Shown: one piece after another, positions 36,299 to 46,467 of the stretch
How the letters are laid out: every line of letters starts with the position of its first letter
Numbering within the stretch: the first letter of the stretch is position 1
Assembly: GCA_015179025.1 (NCBI GenBank)
Contig: WHUX01000006.1
Coordinates: 761,265-825,264 of the forward strand
DNA: 64,000 bases
DNA from: Terfezia claveryi
Lineage: Eukaryota; Ascomycota; Pezizomycetes; Pezizales; Pezizaceae
Direction of reading: 5' to 3'
The notes under the pieces: model-generated
Seen by the model: only the letters and a program-made list of their open reading frames with translations
What the model was told of the DNA's origin: nothing
Databases searched by the model: none
Translations under genes and position numbers: made by a program

Positions 36299-36724
36299 AA
36301 CTGGATCCCCAGCCACAAAATGGCAGGGAAATGCTCCTACAAGGGGACTGATTGCTGCAGGTACTTCAGTGGTGGCACGAGCTAGAGCCAGACAAGATCC
36401 GGAAGCTCCCCCAGCTGCATGCAGGGCGAGAGAACAAGCCACACACGAGGCAGGAGTAAATGTAGCCAATTTGGCCTGGATGGATCTGATCTAAGGATGG
36501 TATGCATTGGAAGGAGAGGGTCTGTGTCGGAGAACTGTTCATTTTTTTTTTTTTTTTTTTAGGTGATCTGTGTTCATTGTTTTTTTCTCCTTTTTTTTTG
36601 TCTAGGTAATTTGTGTTCATTGTTTTTTTTTCCTTTTTTTTTTTTTTGGGAGAGGGGGTGGATTTTTAAATTTTTTTTGGAGGGGATTTAATTAGCAAGT
36701 TGTATGTTCAAAGAAATGGATTAG
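36299..36724. other. Spacer with T and G homopolymers
   Basis: Between the two passenger genes. Runs of 11-20 T at 36542-36560, 36590-36600 and 36625-36648, and a G-rich stretch at 36648-36662. No coding evidence beyond a short frame at 36282-36494. Confidence 0.4.
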
Positions 36725-38207
36725 ATGCTTTGCGTTGGAATATTTCATACAAACCTCCTGCGCAAGTCTTTTTCATCTGCAATGCCTCACAAAACATCTT
36801 CCCAGCAAGCTACCTCTCAGCAAGCTACTGCGCCAACTGGGCAGGCAAGCCATAAACGTAAGGCCTCTCAAATTGTAGTAACTATGATTCAACCACAACC
36901 AACAGTTGAAACTGCGGCAGTATTCACAAATAACATCATATTCGATAATGAGGTTTGTATAAGAAGGTGATATTTTGGTCGGATTGTAAGCTAATTCCGA
37001 TATAGGATGGCAGAAGTGATTCTGAATCAGAAGTAGAAACTTTCGTTGACACTGCTGTGCTCGCACCGGCATTGGAAGAGGAACACGATCCTTTTCAGCT
37101 ATTCCCGACATTTTATAACCTTTTGCGAGTACCGCACAAAAGATTGTGACCAACTACACATATTATAGGAAACCTCTGCTAACACTGGGTGAATTACTCC
37201 TGCTCATACAGCATGCCTGGGATAAGGCACAAACGGGGCCTCACCAGATAGAACGAGTAAGAGCGGTTGATACATTTGTATGACATCCAATCCGATTTGG
37301 GGCATTGGATTGCTGATTCAAAACAGCTCAAACGCATTCATTCCCGAACAAGGGCACATCTAATATATGAATGTCGGGCAAGCATCATGAGGGTGTATGG
37401 TATTAGCCAGTTACCAAAGGAATGTATGAAGACAAAGGTTGAGTACTTGCTGGAAGGAGATCGATTTATCTGTAGGCAAAGCAGTCGGGATGTAAGTTGG
37501 TCAGATGGCAAACACCACCAGTCCAATATCTGACGCTAATATTGATGTCCAAAAAGGAGTTTAAGGGACGGTTCCGTGCGGAGGAGATTGTTAATATAAT
37601 ATATCAACGGTATTTCCAAGGCCCAAAAATGAAGGGAAATAGGGACCCGGACTTTCTGGATAGAATCAATGGTGTCTTCATATGCTTTGTGGCCTCAGCA
37701 ATGCGTCACAGTTTGAAAGCATAGAAGACAAGAGATTGTAATCCAGTTATGCAGGAGTTCAAATACCAAACCGCCTGGTGTAAGTTGAGAATAACCAATG
37801 AAGAGCAACAAATGGACACACAATGTTAGACAAGGGACTAACGCAAAACAGGCACATATGACAGGCTGATGAATACATGGGAGATTCATCCAAAAGTAAT
37901 AAAGGACTTCATGGTGAATAACATCAAGGCTGACTTGGTGCATCGGATTGTAGCTCAGGTAAGGATGGTAGAAGTAGAACCAGTTGACGCACCACAAGTC
38001 GAAGATGAAGCATGATATGAGGCGGAATTGAGAAAGAAGCTAGAGCACTCGTATGAAAGATTAGAGGTGCCAGCGGAGAAGTACCATCGTGAAGGGAGTC
38101 TACTAAGAGATTCATCAGTAGAATTGGCTGAACCATTAAACCTGGAAGTTGATGATGCACTGACAGGGATAGGGGATATAGACGAAGAGGACACAGAAAG
38201 TGACTGA
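36725..38207 (+). pseudogene. Transposon passenger B, DUF6532-like
   Basis: N-terminus at 36780 is polar, Gln/Thr-rich (MPHKTSSQQATSQQATAPTG). An acidic segment follows (SDSESEVETFVDTAVLAPAL, 37019-37080). The C-terminal domain at 37330-37970 has IHSRTRAHLIYECRAS, FKGRFRAEEIVNIIYQRYFQ, DPDFLDRINGVFICFVASAM and RHSLKA, then a TAG where the family usually has Trp, then MQEFKYQTAW and WEIHPKVIKDFMVNNIKADL. This order resembles the fungal DUF6532 domain, of unknown role (recognised by eye, not tested). Introns are likely near 36962-37004 and 37493-37530. The tail is acidic (DIDEEDTESD). The TAG at 37723 suggests decay, or a suppressed or spliced site. Confidence 0.45.
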
Positions 38208-39111
38208 AGAAGTCAGATGTTTGAAGGAATGGGTTTTTCTATGTCAGTTTCAAGGCTATTCTCTCTATGGGGTTATGTTATCTCGTTAGCTGTATTTCTT
38301 TTGCTTGCGTGTGGTCGTGTGTTTCTTTTTCATAAAACGTGTTCACTAGAAGCTGGGACGGGGAAGGTTGGTAGATGTAATTTGGTGGGAGGAAAGAGTA
38401 TGCATTATGTTGGATTTCATTTCTTAGTGTTGGAGGTCGTAAGGAACTTCTGCTGTGAATGAGGTTTTTTTTTGTTTATAGAAGATATGTTTGGTAATTA
38501 GCAAATGGAATGCAGATTAAAAGGAGAATATTTGCATACGCAGAGAGTATAACGGTCAAGTAAAGAACATGACGAGTAGGAATAGAAACATCTGAAGGAC
38601 AATTATTGGATAGGGCAAGTTATGAACGCGAGGTGTCGGATTGAAAATATCTGAAGAGCTATTGTAGGATAGGGAAATTAGAAACGCGGGGGTTTGGCTA
38701 AGCAACATCAGAAAGATGAACGTAGGATAGAGAAGATAGAAACGCGAGGTGTCGGATTAGGAACACCTGAAGAGCTATTGTAGGATAGAGAAGTTAAGGA
38801 CGTAGGGCAAGGGCAAGGAATGCCGGAAAGAGGATTGGGAGATGGATACCATGAGAGAACGAAATAGATGAACAGTGACGCGGGAATGACAACAGAAGGT
38901 TAGATATGGTCGAGAGGATAGACAGGTAAAAGTGTATTAGCAAAGTCAATTCAAAGGTGAAACGTTAAGAACGCAGGACATCGGCTTACATGGTAACAGC
39001 ACAGCTTAAGTAAGAGTTAGAGTAGAAACGTTGGAAGTGGTTATCGTATGTCTCGAGAGTTAGAGGAAATACCTCTGCGTCACAATGTTGAGTTTTGCTA
39101 TATGGCGTCTG
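38208..39111 (+). repeat. Subterminal direct repeats at the right end of the transposon
   Basis: Repeats of about 60 bases at 38600-38820 share GATAG(G/A)G(A)AA, (G)AACGCGAGGTGTCGGATT and ATCTGAAGAGCTATTGTAG. Such subterminal arrays are typical transposase-binding regions of CACTA-like elements (family knowledge). The frame at 38217-38462 has no domain support. Confidence 0.55.
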
Positions 39112-39153
39112 GTGCGTCTGATGCACCTGACGCAAATAACGTAGTTGCTAATG
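39112..39153 (-). repeat. Right terminal inverted repeat of the DNA transposon
   Basis: Read on the minus strand it starts CATTAGCAAC and includes GTGCATCAGACGCACC, matching the left end with gaps. The Gypsy sequence resumes at TTACTACTGGATGTTG (39154). Confidence 0.55.
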
Positions 39154-39271
39154 TTACTACTGGATGTTGTAGTAAAGAAGCTGTGTGGTGAGAAGACTGT
39201 CCAGTAGGGGGTATTCCAGAGGGACTATATACTCCTCTAGACAGTACATCTGCTATATGGTTGTCCTTGCC

Positions 39272-40627
39272 CTAAATGTATTCTAGGGTTAGGTCAAACT
39301 GACTCATAGTCTCTTGCCACCTTCTCTTCATCTGACTTCTAGAGATACTATCTATAAATATGACTAAGGGTTTGTGGTCTGTTAGGATGATCACTTTGTG
39401 ACCCTGTAGTTCAGGCCTGAAATACCTCAGTGAGTCAACAATTGCTAATAATTCCTTATCAGTTGTTGTGTAATTCATTTGTCCATCATTTAATTTCCTA
39501 GAGTGAAATTCTGCTGGCCTAATAATACCATTCTCCATTTGGCCAATCCATCCTGAGATCCCTGTATTACTAGCATCTGTAACCAAATAGATTGGAAGGC
39601 CTGAGTTATAATTAATTAGCTTAAGCACCTTATTGCTCATTATTAGCTTTTTAACTCTCACAAATGACTCATTATGCAAGGGAGTCCACATGTGCTTCTT
39701 TGTTGATCCTTGCAGTTCTGATAGTGGTTTGGCTACAGCTCCTAATTCTGAACAAAATCTCCTCAAGTAATTAACTATCTCTAGGAATTTCTGTAATTTT
39801 TTCATTGAGTCAGGGATAGGGTAATTTGCTATTGAGTTGATTTTCTCTGGATCCATTTCTAACCCTTGTTTGGTGACAATGAATCCTAGTACTTTTAGCC
39901 TTGAAGCAAGGATCTGGCATTTCTTTTTGTTGAAGAAAAACTTTTCCCTGGCCAATATCCTGCAGATCTCTCTCAACACTTCCTTATGTTCTTCTAGGGT
40001 ATCTGTTCCAATCAGAATATCATCTAAATAAACCATGACTGTTTTTCCAATATAATCTCTCAGTAACCAATTCATAGCCCTCATCATGGTTGCAGGTGCA
40101 TTGCAGTCACCTTGCTGCATAACTAATGAGTCAAATTTCCCTAGATGATTTGTAAAGGTGCTATGTTTTACTGATTCATGTGTATACCTAATATTGTGAT
40201 ATCCATCTGCCAGATCAGCTGCTGAAATATATTCCTTGCTAGCTATCCAGTCCAATATTGCTTTGATATTTGGCATAGGTGTTTTATCCTTTTGTACTAG
40301 CTTGTTTCTAGGTATACAGTGCAATAAGAATCTGGCCTGTTGTTTGCCATTCTTATCTAAATCCCTTTTAGGCTGTGTAAACATGAGGATACTATTCAGT
40401 GAGCTGGATGGTACTATTCTTCCAAATTCTAGGTCTGTCCTCATTTTCTCAGTCACTTGATCCAGAAACCTTGTATAGTTTGTATAGTATGCAGGTTCCC
40501 AGGTTGCACCATCAGGAACTATAATTTTATGTTGCATGATGTCATAAGGTTCTCTGATTGGTGGCAATGCAGTTGGCTTTTCTTCTGGGAATAATTCAGG
40601 GAATTCTTCAAATATATTAAACTCCAC
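39272..40627 (-). pseudogene. Gypsy copy 1 reverse transcriptase and RNase H
   Basis: Copies element RNA to DNA. One open frame of 451 codons. The RT palm reads YISAADLADGYHNIRYTHES with first catalytic Asp, QQGDCNAPATMMRAM, and the catalytic box VMVYLDDILIGTD (YLDD; 40020-40060). The connection contains LGFIVTKQGLEMDP. RNase H has LVTDASNTGISGWIG, a TTDKELLAIVDSLRYFRPEL segment with the catalytic Glu, and ILTDHKPLVIF. The frame ends at a TAG (39272-39274) inside DLTLEYI-stop-GKDN. Gypsy copy 2 has CAG there, so the stop is a C-to-T change. After it, DNHIADVLSRGVYSP continues to the transposon junction. No CpG was seen by eye from 39301 to 40680. Confidence 0.9.
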
Positions 40628-41743
40628 TTCCTCTAGATTAACTACATTTGTAATGACTGGAGAGCTTCTATCATCTTCTAGCTCTGACCAATCTGATGAG
40701 TCAAACCACTCTTATGACTATTCTTGGTCTTCTTCTAGGTCTTCTGACAGATCATACTGTATCCAAGGTATTGCTAGAGTTGGTTTTAGGTGGTATAGTA
40801 ATCTACCTCCAACTTGAGTCAATATAGCATATGGGTCTTCATTATCATCCCAATTTTCTTCTGTCCTTTCTATATTTGTGGCTGCAGTAGTGACTCTTCC
40901 AAGTGTATCCTTGGTTTTGAGTATATTAATATCAATCCTTGTCCTGCTTGTGGGTTGTATAGTAATTGCATTATCTTTGATATTCATAATTGCTTTATAA
41001 TCCCTTAGTGTAGGTTCACTAAATATATCATCCTAGTCCTTCAGGTTGGCTACATAGAATGTCCTAGTTTCTTGGTATCCTTGTAGATTTACTATGACTG
41101 TTGCTGTATTTGTCATTTGAGATCTACTGCCTTTAATTGTAGTTTCTAGAGGTTTTTTGCTGATCTCTTTCAAAGGTATATTAAACAGCTGACAATAATT
41201 TGCTGATATCAAGTCTCCACCTGATGTGCATGGATCAAATAGTGCATAAGCAATATGTCCATTAATTTTAATTTCAGCTGCATTAGAAGTTCTATGGCTT
41301 TCTGGCACTAAGAACTTCCTTGAGTCATTAGGGTTTCTCATAACCTGGAGTGCAGCTGACTCTTGTTGTTTCACATCAATTTCCTGATAAGCTGTTTTTA
41401 CCTTTTGTGGGGGCCAAGTTGGCTTAGGTCTGAATGGCTGATAAGGTGGGAATATTCTAACTCTTGGTCTAGACCCCATATATTGGTAAGCTAAAGACAC
41501 CTTCCTATTAGGGCAATCCCTGGAAGTGTGACCTTTTTGACCACAGTGATAACAGGTCCCTGTTCTTGCAGCCTCTTCCCTCTTCTTCTCTTGTTCACCA
41601 TAAGGAGTATACTTAGTTTTATCCTTTCTGGCACTAGGGAAGTTACCATAGAGACCTCCTGGTCTACCTTTCTTGCCTGCTACTTTAGCTGCATTCTTAG
41701 CCACTTTTTCAGGCAATTTGAATTCAGACTTAGTCCATTCCAT
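40628..41743 (-). pseudogene. Gypsy copy 1 Gag C-terminus (CCHC) and protease region
   Basis: 41033-41743 is open. KKGRPGGLYGNFPSARKDKT leads into one CCHC knuckle, CYHCGQKGHTSRDC (41515-41560), the RNA-binding end of Gag. Then comes a protease-like stretch HIAYALFDPCTSGGDLISAN and YCQLFNIPL (41170-41270). The usual D-S/T-G triad appears as D-P-C-T-S-G-G, an odd active site; it could be decayed or a family variant. TAG codons at 41030-41033 and 40715-40720 interrupt the path to RT; an intervening open piece (NIKDNAITIQPTSRTRIDIN) belongs to the protease-RT spacer. Confidence 0.75.
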
Positions 41744-43354
41744 AGGTTTACCAGGACCCTATTGCCTCTCAGACTTCTTTTGGTATTATTGCAGGGATTT
41801 GGTTTCCTGCTTTAGCATATCTTCCTGGACAGCAATTTTATTAAATATTTCCTCAAAGGTTGACTTATATGAGATTAGTCCTTTGACTTTAGCCCTAAGC
41901 AAGGGTACTAGTCCATCTACTAGTTTCATTTTAAGTGCATGATCACTTATCATATCCTGTCCATTCAGATCCTTATACTTTATTTTAAATTCTTGCAGGT
42001 TCTGTGCATACTGCATGACAGTAATTTCTGGCCTCTGATGGTGTGCTAGATATTGTTTCCATAGGACTTTAGGTGCTACTGTAGAGATGAGTTTACCTCT
42101 AAGTTTTAACATAAATTCATGGAAATTCCTGTCCTCAACATTGGTTTTTTCAGAGCAGTACTGATTATACCAAGTCTGAGCACTCTTCTCAAACATAAAG
42201 CTTGCTCTATCCAAGCTTTCCCAATCTGCTATATCCATCCCTTGGTATTCTACCCACTTCTATAACTGTTGCACATAATTGTCAAAGGTAGTTTGATCCC
42301 TCTATTTTTCTGATACTCTATCAATCATTGGTGGATTTGGAATCTTTGCAAGTTTGTTTGCCTTTTTTACCAAGGATTTACTGATTTGTTGTAATGGTAT
42401 AGTTTGACCAGTCTTTTTAGACCATTCCAAGTGGTAAGGGCTAGGCTCCCTAGTTGACCTTTTCTTCCTGTCATCATCAGAGCTATTATCTGACTTATTA
42501 CCCTCAGATCCAGATCCTGGGTCCTCACTTCCACCTCCAGCCACACTACTAGTGCTCCTTTTAGACTTCTTATCAGGAGTCTTACTCTTTTTGGTATGTG
42601 TTGGCTTTTTCCTATCTTTAAGTGGTGGTGGCATATCTTTCTTAGATATTTCCTCTATATCTATTTTATAATCCCCATCATCTTCTTCTTCATACTGCAC
42701 ACTTTTCCTCTTACTCTTGCCTCCAGCTCCAAACGGCTTCCTTCCTATCTCCTTATGAGTCTCTACAGGTTCTGTTAGTAGAGGCACTATTTCTGGTGTT
42801 TCCAGATCATATAGGTTACCCATAAGCATATATTGTGTCAGGAAAGGCCAGTTTAATGCTAGCCATGGAACTCCTTTACACGGGTTATAGGTTGGGTAAG
42901 GCCATATTGCTTTTGAAGTAGATAAGAGTTGAAAGTCCATTTGAACTGATTTGTCAAATTGGTCTTTCTGTTGAAAAATTATGAACTTTTCTGCTGCTTC
43001 AGCTAATAGTTCCTTTTTCCTTTTTGATAACATGTTGTTTATTGTTAGGTATATAAATACCTGTGATATCCTTTGGTACCATGATGACTCATTTTTATCC
43101 CAAAAGGCTTTTGTTGTAGGAGGTTTTACAATCTTCACTTCAGGTATTGATGAATTAGGCCTAATAACTATTTCCCTTGTTTTCATTTCCTTTTCTGGAA
43201 TATCTTTCCCAGTTAGAACTTTCTTTTTAGGAGTATTGACTAACTTAGCCTTGAGTGCTTCTAGCTCCTTACTTGTCATTGCCTTTCTCCTGCCTTTCCT
43301 AGCTCTAGCTCCTCCTTCCATTACACTAGTACTTTTTTGTTTAGCAGTCTCCAT
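41744..43354 (-). pseudogene. Gypsy copy 1 Gag with long N-terminal extension
   Basis: The 350-codon frame 42302-43354 starts METAKQKSTSVMEGGARARK and is rich in Lys/Ser/Glu. It contains a folded-looking segment (SSWYQRISQVFIYLTINNML, 43010-43090) and a disordered charged tail (KSKTPDKKSKRSTSS). Two stops (about 42302 and 42262) separate it from 41786-42238, the Gag capsid-like region (FEKSAQTWYNQYC; FHEFMLKLRGKLISTVAPKV; TVMQYAQNLQEFKIKYKDL). Reading through two further stops (41783 and 41756) leads into the CCHC part. The sequence RDQTTFDNYVQQL around the stops is continuous in frame, so Gag and its extension were probably one polypeptide. Confidence 0.75.
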
Positions 43355-44303
43355 ATCTATCAGATATTATACCACTGATTCCTTGGACTCTGTTTCTTCT
43401 ATTCTTGCTTTCTTTAAGGTAGATCCTGATAAGGAAGGATCTACTTCTTATCAACTTCCTTCTTATCCTCTTTCTGTTGCTTCTGATACTAAGGTTGACT
43501 ATGGTAAGGGAGAGAGGAGGCTGAAGGGTAAAAGGGTTACTTTTGTTGATAAGATTGTTGTGGAAGCAGGGTTTCCTTTAAATACTGGGAAGAAAGTTAA
43601 GTAAAAGGATAGGGGTTGGACTGCTAGGTACTTGTGTTCTTTTTGGAGGGAAAGGTACAGAAACTTTCCTTGTTCTGCTTACTGGGAGAATTCCTAATTT
43701 TTCTTTAGACTAGGTAGAGAGTGAGGCTAGGATACTCTCTGGAGTTTGGATGTTAATAGGACTAGTTCCTATAATCTACACCCTTATTGGACTTCTGAGG
43801 CAGTTTCTACTAGGTCTCAGAGTTACCAGTTGAGGTAGTTTCTTTTTCTACTTCCTCTTTTTCAATCAAGGGTTTTACCTTCTTAGGTTCCTTAATTGAC
43901 TTATCAGCCTCTTGTTTACTCTTGAGCTTTCTGAAATAGGTTGCTGCTACTTGTTTTGCTCTAACTTTTGTAAGAGATAGGTCTTGAGTAATTTTCCTAA
44001 GTTTCCTATGAGTACTCTTTCTCTTAAAAGTCCAATTATTTCCAACACACCTTCTGTTGTTTGCTAGTTTTCTGGAGTGCTACAACTTGTAGGCTTTACT
44101 GATTGCTATTTGTTGAATAGTCTTACTGTTGCTATTTGGAGAATAGTCTTACTACTGACTGTCAGACTTTATACTACTATGCTTTATGCTGTAGGCTTAT
44201 ACTGGCTTCAGTTTCTACTCTTGTTAGTAGAAACTTTATTGATTAGGTAAGGTTGATCAGGCCTTCCTAGTTAGGTAAGAATCAAGTTCTTAGGTTAAAA
44301 AAA
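43355..44303 (-). other. 5' leader of Gypsy copy 1
   Basis: Lies between the 5' LTR (44304-44921) and the first Gag ATG on the minus strand. A primer-binding site should start just left of 44304, but the first bases there (TTTTTTTAACCTAAG on the minus strand) show no TGG match to a tRNA 3' end, so the primer is unknown. An antisense frame crosses the Gag start (42981-43604). Confidence 0.5.
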
Positions 44304-44921
44304 TGTAAAGTGTTGTATAGGGGACTGGACAATCAGATTAGATTAGATAAGGATCTAATCTAATCAGATAATTTTAGGCTAGTAATGTATACTACAAAGT
44401 AGATTACTAATAGTGTATTGTTTATTCTCACTATTAAAGTTATTACCAATAGCATAAGATTACTGTAATAGGTAAAGTAGTATAGGAGTGCTAAAGGCAC
44501 TTAGAAGATTAACCAGTGGAACTTCTATATTGATTGTACTCTAACTATGTTCTAAGTTCTAACTATCTGTCCAACTGAAGGGAAATTCAGGGGACTATAT
44601 GTGTTTCCAATAGGGTAGTACTGGGGCAGTGCTGAGGCAGTGCACCATCATTTGACTCTTATATGATTTGAAATCAACATCATAGAAATTTCTAGATAGT
44701 ACTTCCAAATACAATCTAGTACAAAATAGGTTAAGTCTTAACTTTGACTTATACATGTGAAAGCATGTGATAACATGTGAAAGCATGTGAAATATTAGTA
44801 AGGCAGATAGCATACAGAATGTTGTGTGTTTTGAGATGCTTGCTGAGTAAGAAAATACATAAGAAATACATTTGTGAGGGAGAGGGTTAGTTATAGGGTA
44901 TGAGTAAGCCACTTCCTTACA
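44304..44921 (-). repeat. 5' LTR of Gypsy copy 1
   Basis: 618 bp, ends TGTAAAG...CTTACA, partner of 25690-26307. It should carry the element promoter, reading leftward. Confidence 0.9.
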
Positions 44922-45639
44922 CTAATTTAAGATGCTATTTATTCAACCTCTATAATGAGACTAGCCTCTATCTTACCCTAAACCTGTACAGGCTTAGCAC
45001 TGAATGGGCTTGGCATTATATAGGTTTGGTATTGTATTGTAGTCTTAATAGTAAAATAAAGTTAAAAAAAAACTAAAATGAAAAAATAAAAAGATAAATC
45101 AAACCTCTAACCTGCCAATTATAATAAACTTGAACTCAAAACTCAATCTACTATACTATAAACAAGTAATAATAATAATACTAAACTAAATAATATGATC
45201 TATAAAATATTAACTTAATATAAGTATTATATATTTAATTATTATCAATTATAGTAGGTTGTGGAGGGGTTGTACTAACTAGACTAGTCTAGTAGCAATA
45301 TAGTCTTGTCTATATAGAATATAGGTACTGTTATTATAAGTTGAGTTTATATTCTAGTTATCTGTAAGTCTTATTAAATAGACTTAGACCCTACTACAAA
45401 TATTCTATTTAACTTTTGATTTAGGAACCATATTATATAGAAATAAAATATGAAATAGATAGCTATATATAATTTGTTCATATCTTACATATTATATCAA
45501 ATCAATTATCTACTTCAATATTATAATTTAAGTAATCCTTCTGTTTTCTCAATCTAGTAATTTTATTTAATATATATATACTAAGCTTACTATAAGTAAC
45601 AAGCTAGCATAATACTAAGCTCACTTAATACTAAACCAA
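44922..45639. repeat. Continuation of the interrupted repeat D and AT-rich decayed DNA
   Basis: Starts with CTAAT, the right target duplication, then text that continues repeat D from 25689 (TTCAACCTCTATAATGAGACTAGCCTCTATC). Beyond about 44990 it is extremely AT-rich (runs of A, TATA, AATAATAAT) with no coding frame, typical of old mutated repeat DNA. Confidence 0.5.
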
Positions 45640-46467
45640 CTTAGATTTAGAGTAAGATAGAAGCTAGTATCATTATAGAAGCTAGATAGATAGTATCCTA
45701 AATTAGCTAGCTTAAGATACTATAGAGGCTAGATATAATAGTATTTAAATCAGCTAGCTTAAGATACTGCAGAGGCTAAATCTTATTAAATTCTATTCTC
45801 TATCTTTACCAAAGATACAAGATTTTAAGAAGTCTTAATGATGTAAATTTTGAACCTGACCACTTTTAGAAAGGCAATAATGTATCTATAATAGTAAAGT
45901 AGTAGGAAATTCAGATGAGCTGGTATAAATACATATATACATATATATAAAAAATATACACAAACTCTATAAATAACTATGGTTAATACTAAACTTAACT
46001 AGAAAATTTGTAGTGGTAGGTGTAATATGGGCTCTAGGGAATAAGGTGACTTAGAGGTATATTGGGGTAAGGATAAGACTATAGTAATATACATATAGGA
46101 ATACTATATATGTAACTAGGGGAAGACTGGGACATAGAACAAGAGTAAAAGGCAAGAAACGTACAGAAGTAGTTACTGCATATATTAGAAAGAGGTAGCT
46201 ATACTGTGGAGTTGTTTATGGGGTAAGGGGTTTATATAGAGAAGGTATACTAGTGTAGGGGAAGCAAGGTCCTGTATTAGGTATACAAGATGTTAGATAG
46301 GGATCTAACAATAGTACAAGGGCAAGGGACTTTATATACATAAGTCACTAAGACAATAGAAGGAATAAGCTTCCCAAGATCTTATATCTTGGAAGCTAAG
46401 CAGGGTATAGTGATAATCCATTACCTACAATACAGGTAATATCTAATACTATAATAATAAGATAGTG
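45640..46467 (-). repeat. LTR-like repeats D and E, inverted copies
   Basis: 45640-46010 is the reverse complement of repeat D (25416-25689 plus continuation). 46050-46440 is the reverse complement of the LTR-like sequence at 52290-52810: shared TTAGATAGGGATCTAA, TAGAAGGAATAAGCTT/CTTCT blocks and TTGGAAGCTAA blocks. Together they look like a minus-strand LTR region of a decayed element. No genes. Confidence 0.5.

Larger units (their letters stand above)
29632..39153 (-). mobile_element. Plavaka-type DNA transposon with passenger genes, nested in Gypsy copy 1
   Basis: The insertion boundaries come from comparison with Gypsy copy 2, which reads straight through at 62817-62850. Ends are inverted: CATCAGCA at 29632 and the complement CATTAGCA at 39153, with an inner inverted pair (GCATCAGGACGCAC at 29651-29664 against GTGCGTCTGATGCA at 39112-39125). 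TT flanks both sides (29630-29631 and 39154-39155), so the duplication is 2 bp, or 3 bp with one mismatch. Inside are a Plavaka-like transposase (minus), two or more plus-strand coding regions, a tandem array and subterminal repeats. CpG is normal here, unlike the host Gypsy. Confidence 0.75.
25690..44921 (-). mobile_element. Full-length Ty3/Gypsy chromovirus-like element, split by a DNA transposon
   Basis: Bounded by 618-bp LTRs (25690-26307 and 44304-44921) with TG...CA ends and the CTAAT target duplication. Coding order on the minus strand: N-terminal Gag-associated protein, Gag with a CCHC knuckle, protease-like segment, RT, RNase H, linker with CCHC array, integrase, chromodomain. A 9,522-bp DNA transposon (29632-39153) interrupts it just after RNase H; without that, the element is 9,710 bp. 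By eye the LTRs differ at roughly 4% of positions, almost all transitions. CpG is nearly absent in the element but present in the nested insertion. Reading frames are long; most breaks are TAG or TAA codons. A second copy begins at 58872. Confidence 0.9.

Noticed and set aside
38217..38462. 81-codon plus-strand frame at the right of the DNA transposon
   Set aside because: No domain and located in the subterminal repeat zone; hydrophobic composition explained by T-rich sequence.
38600..38830. Possible CRISPR-like array
   Set aside because: Repeat units are imperfect, lack unique spacers of constant length, and sit at a transposon end in a eukaryote; subterminal repeats explain them.
39272..43354. 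Reassigned stop codons (TAG/TAA read as Gln)
   Set aside because: Host genes in the window end normally in TAA/TGA and need no reassignment; copy 2 has CAG at the comparable sites, so mutation explains the stops.
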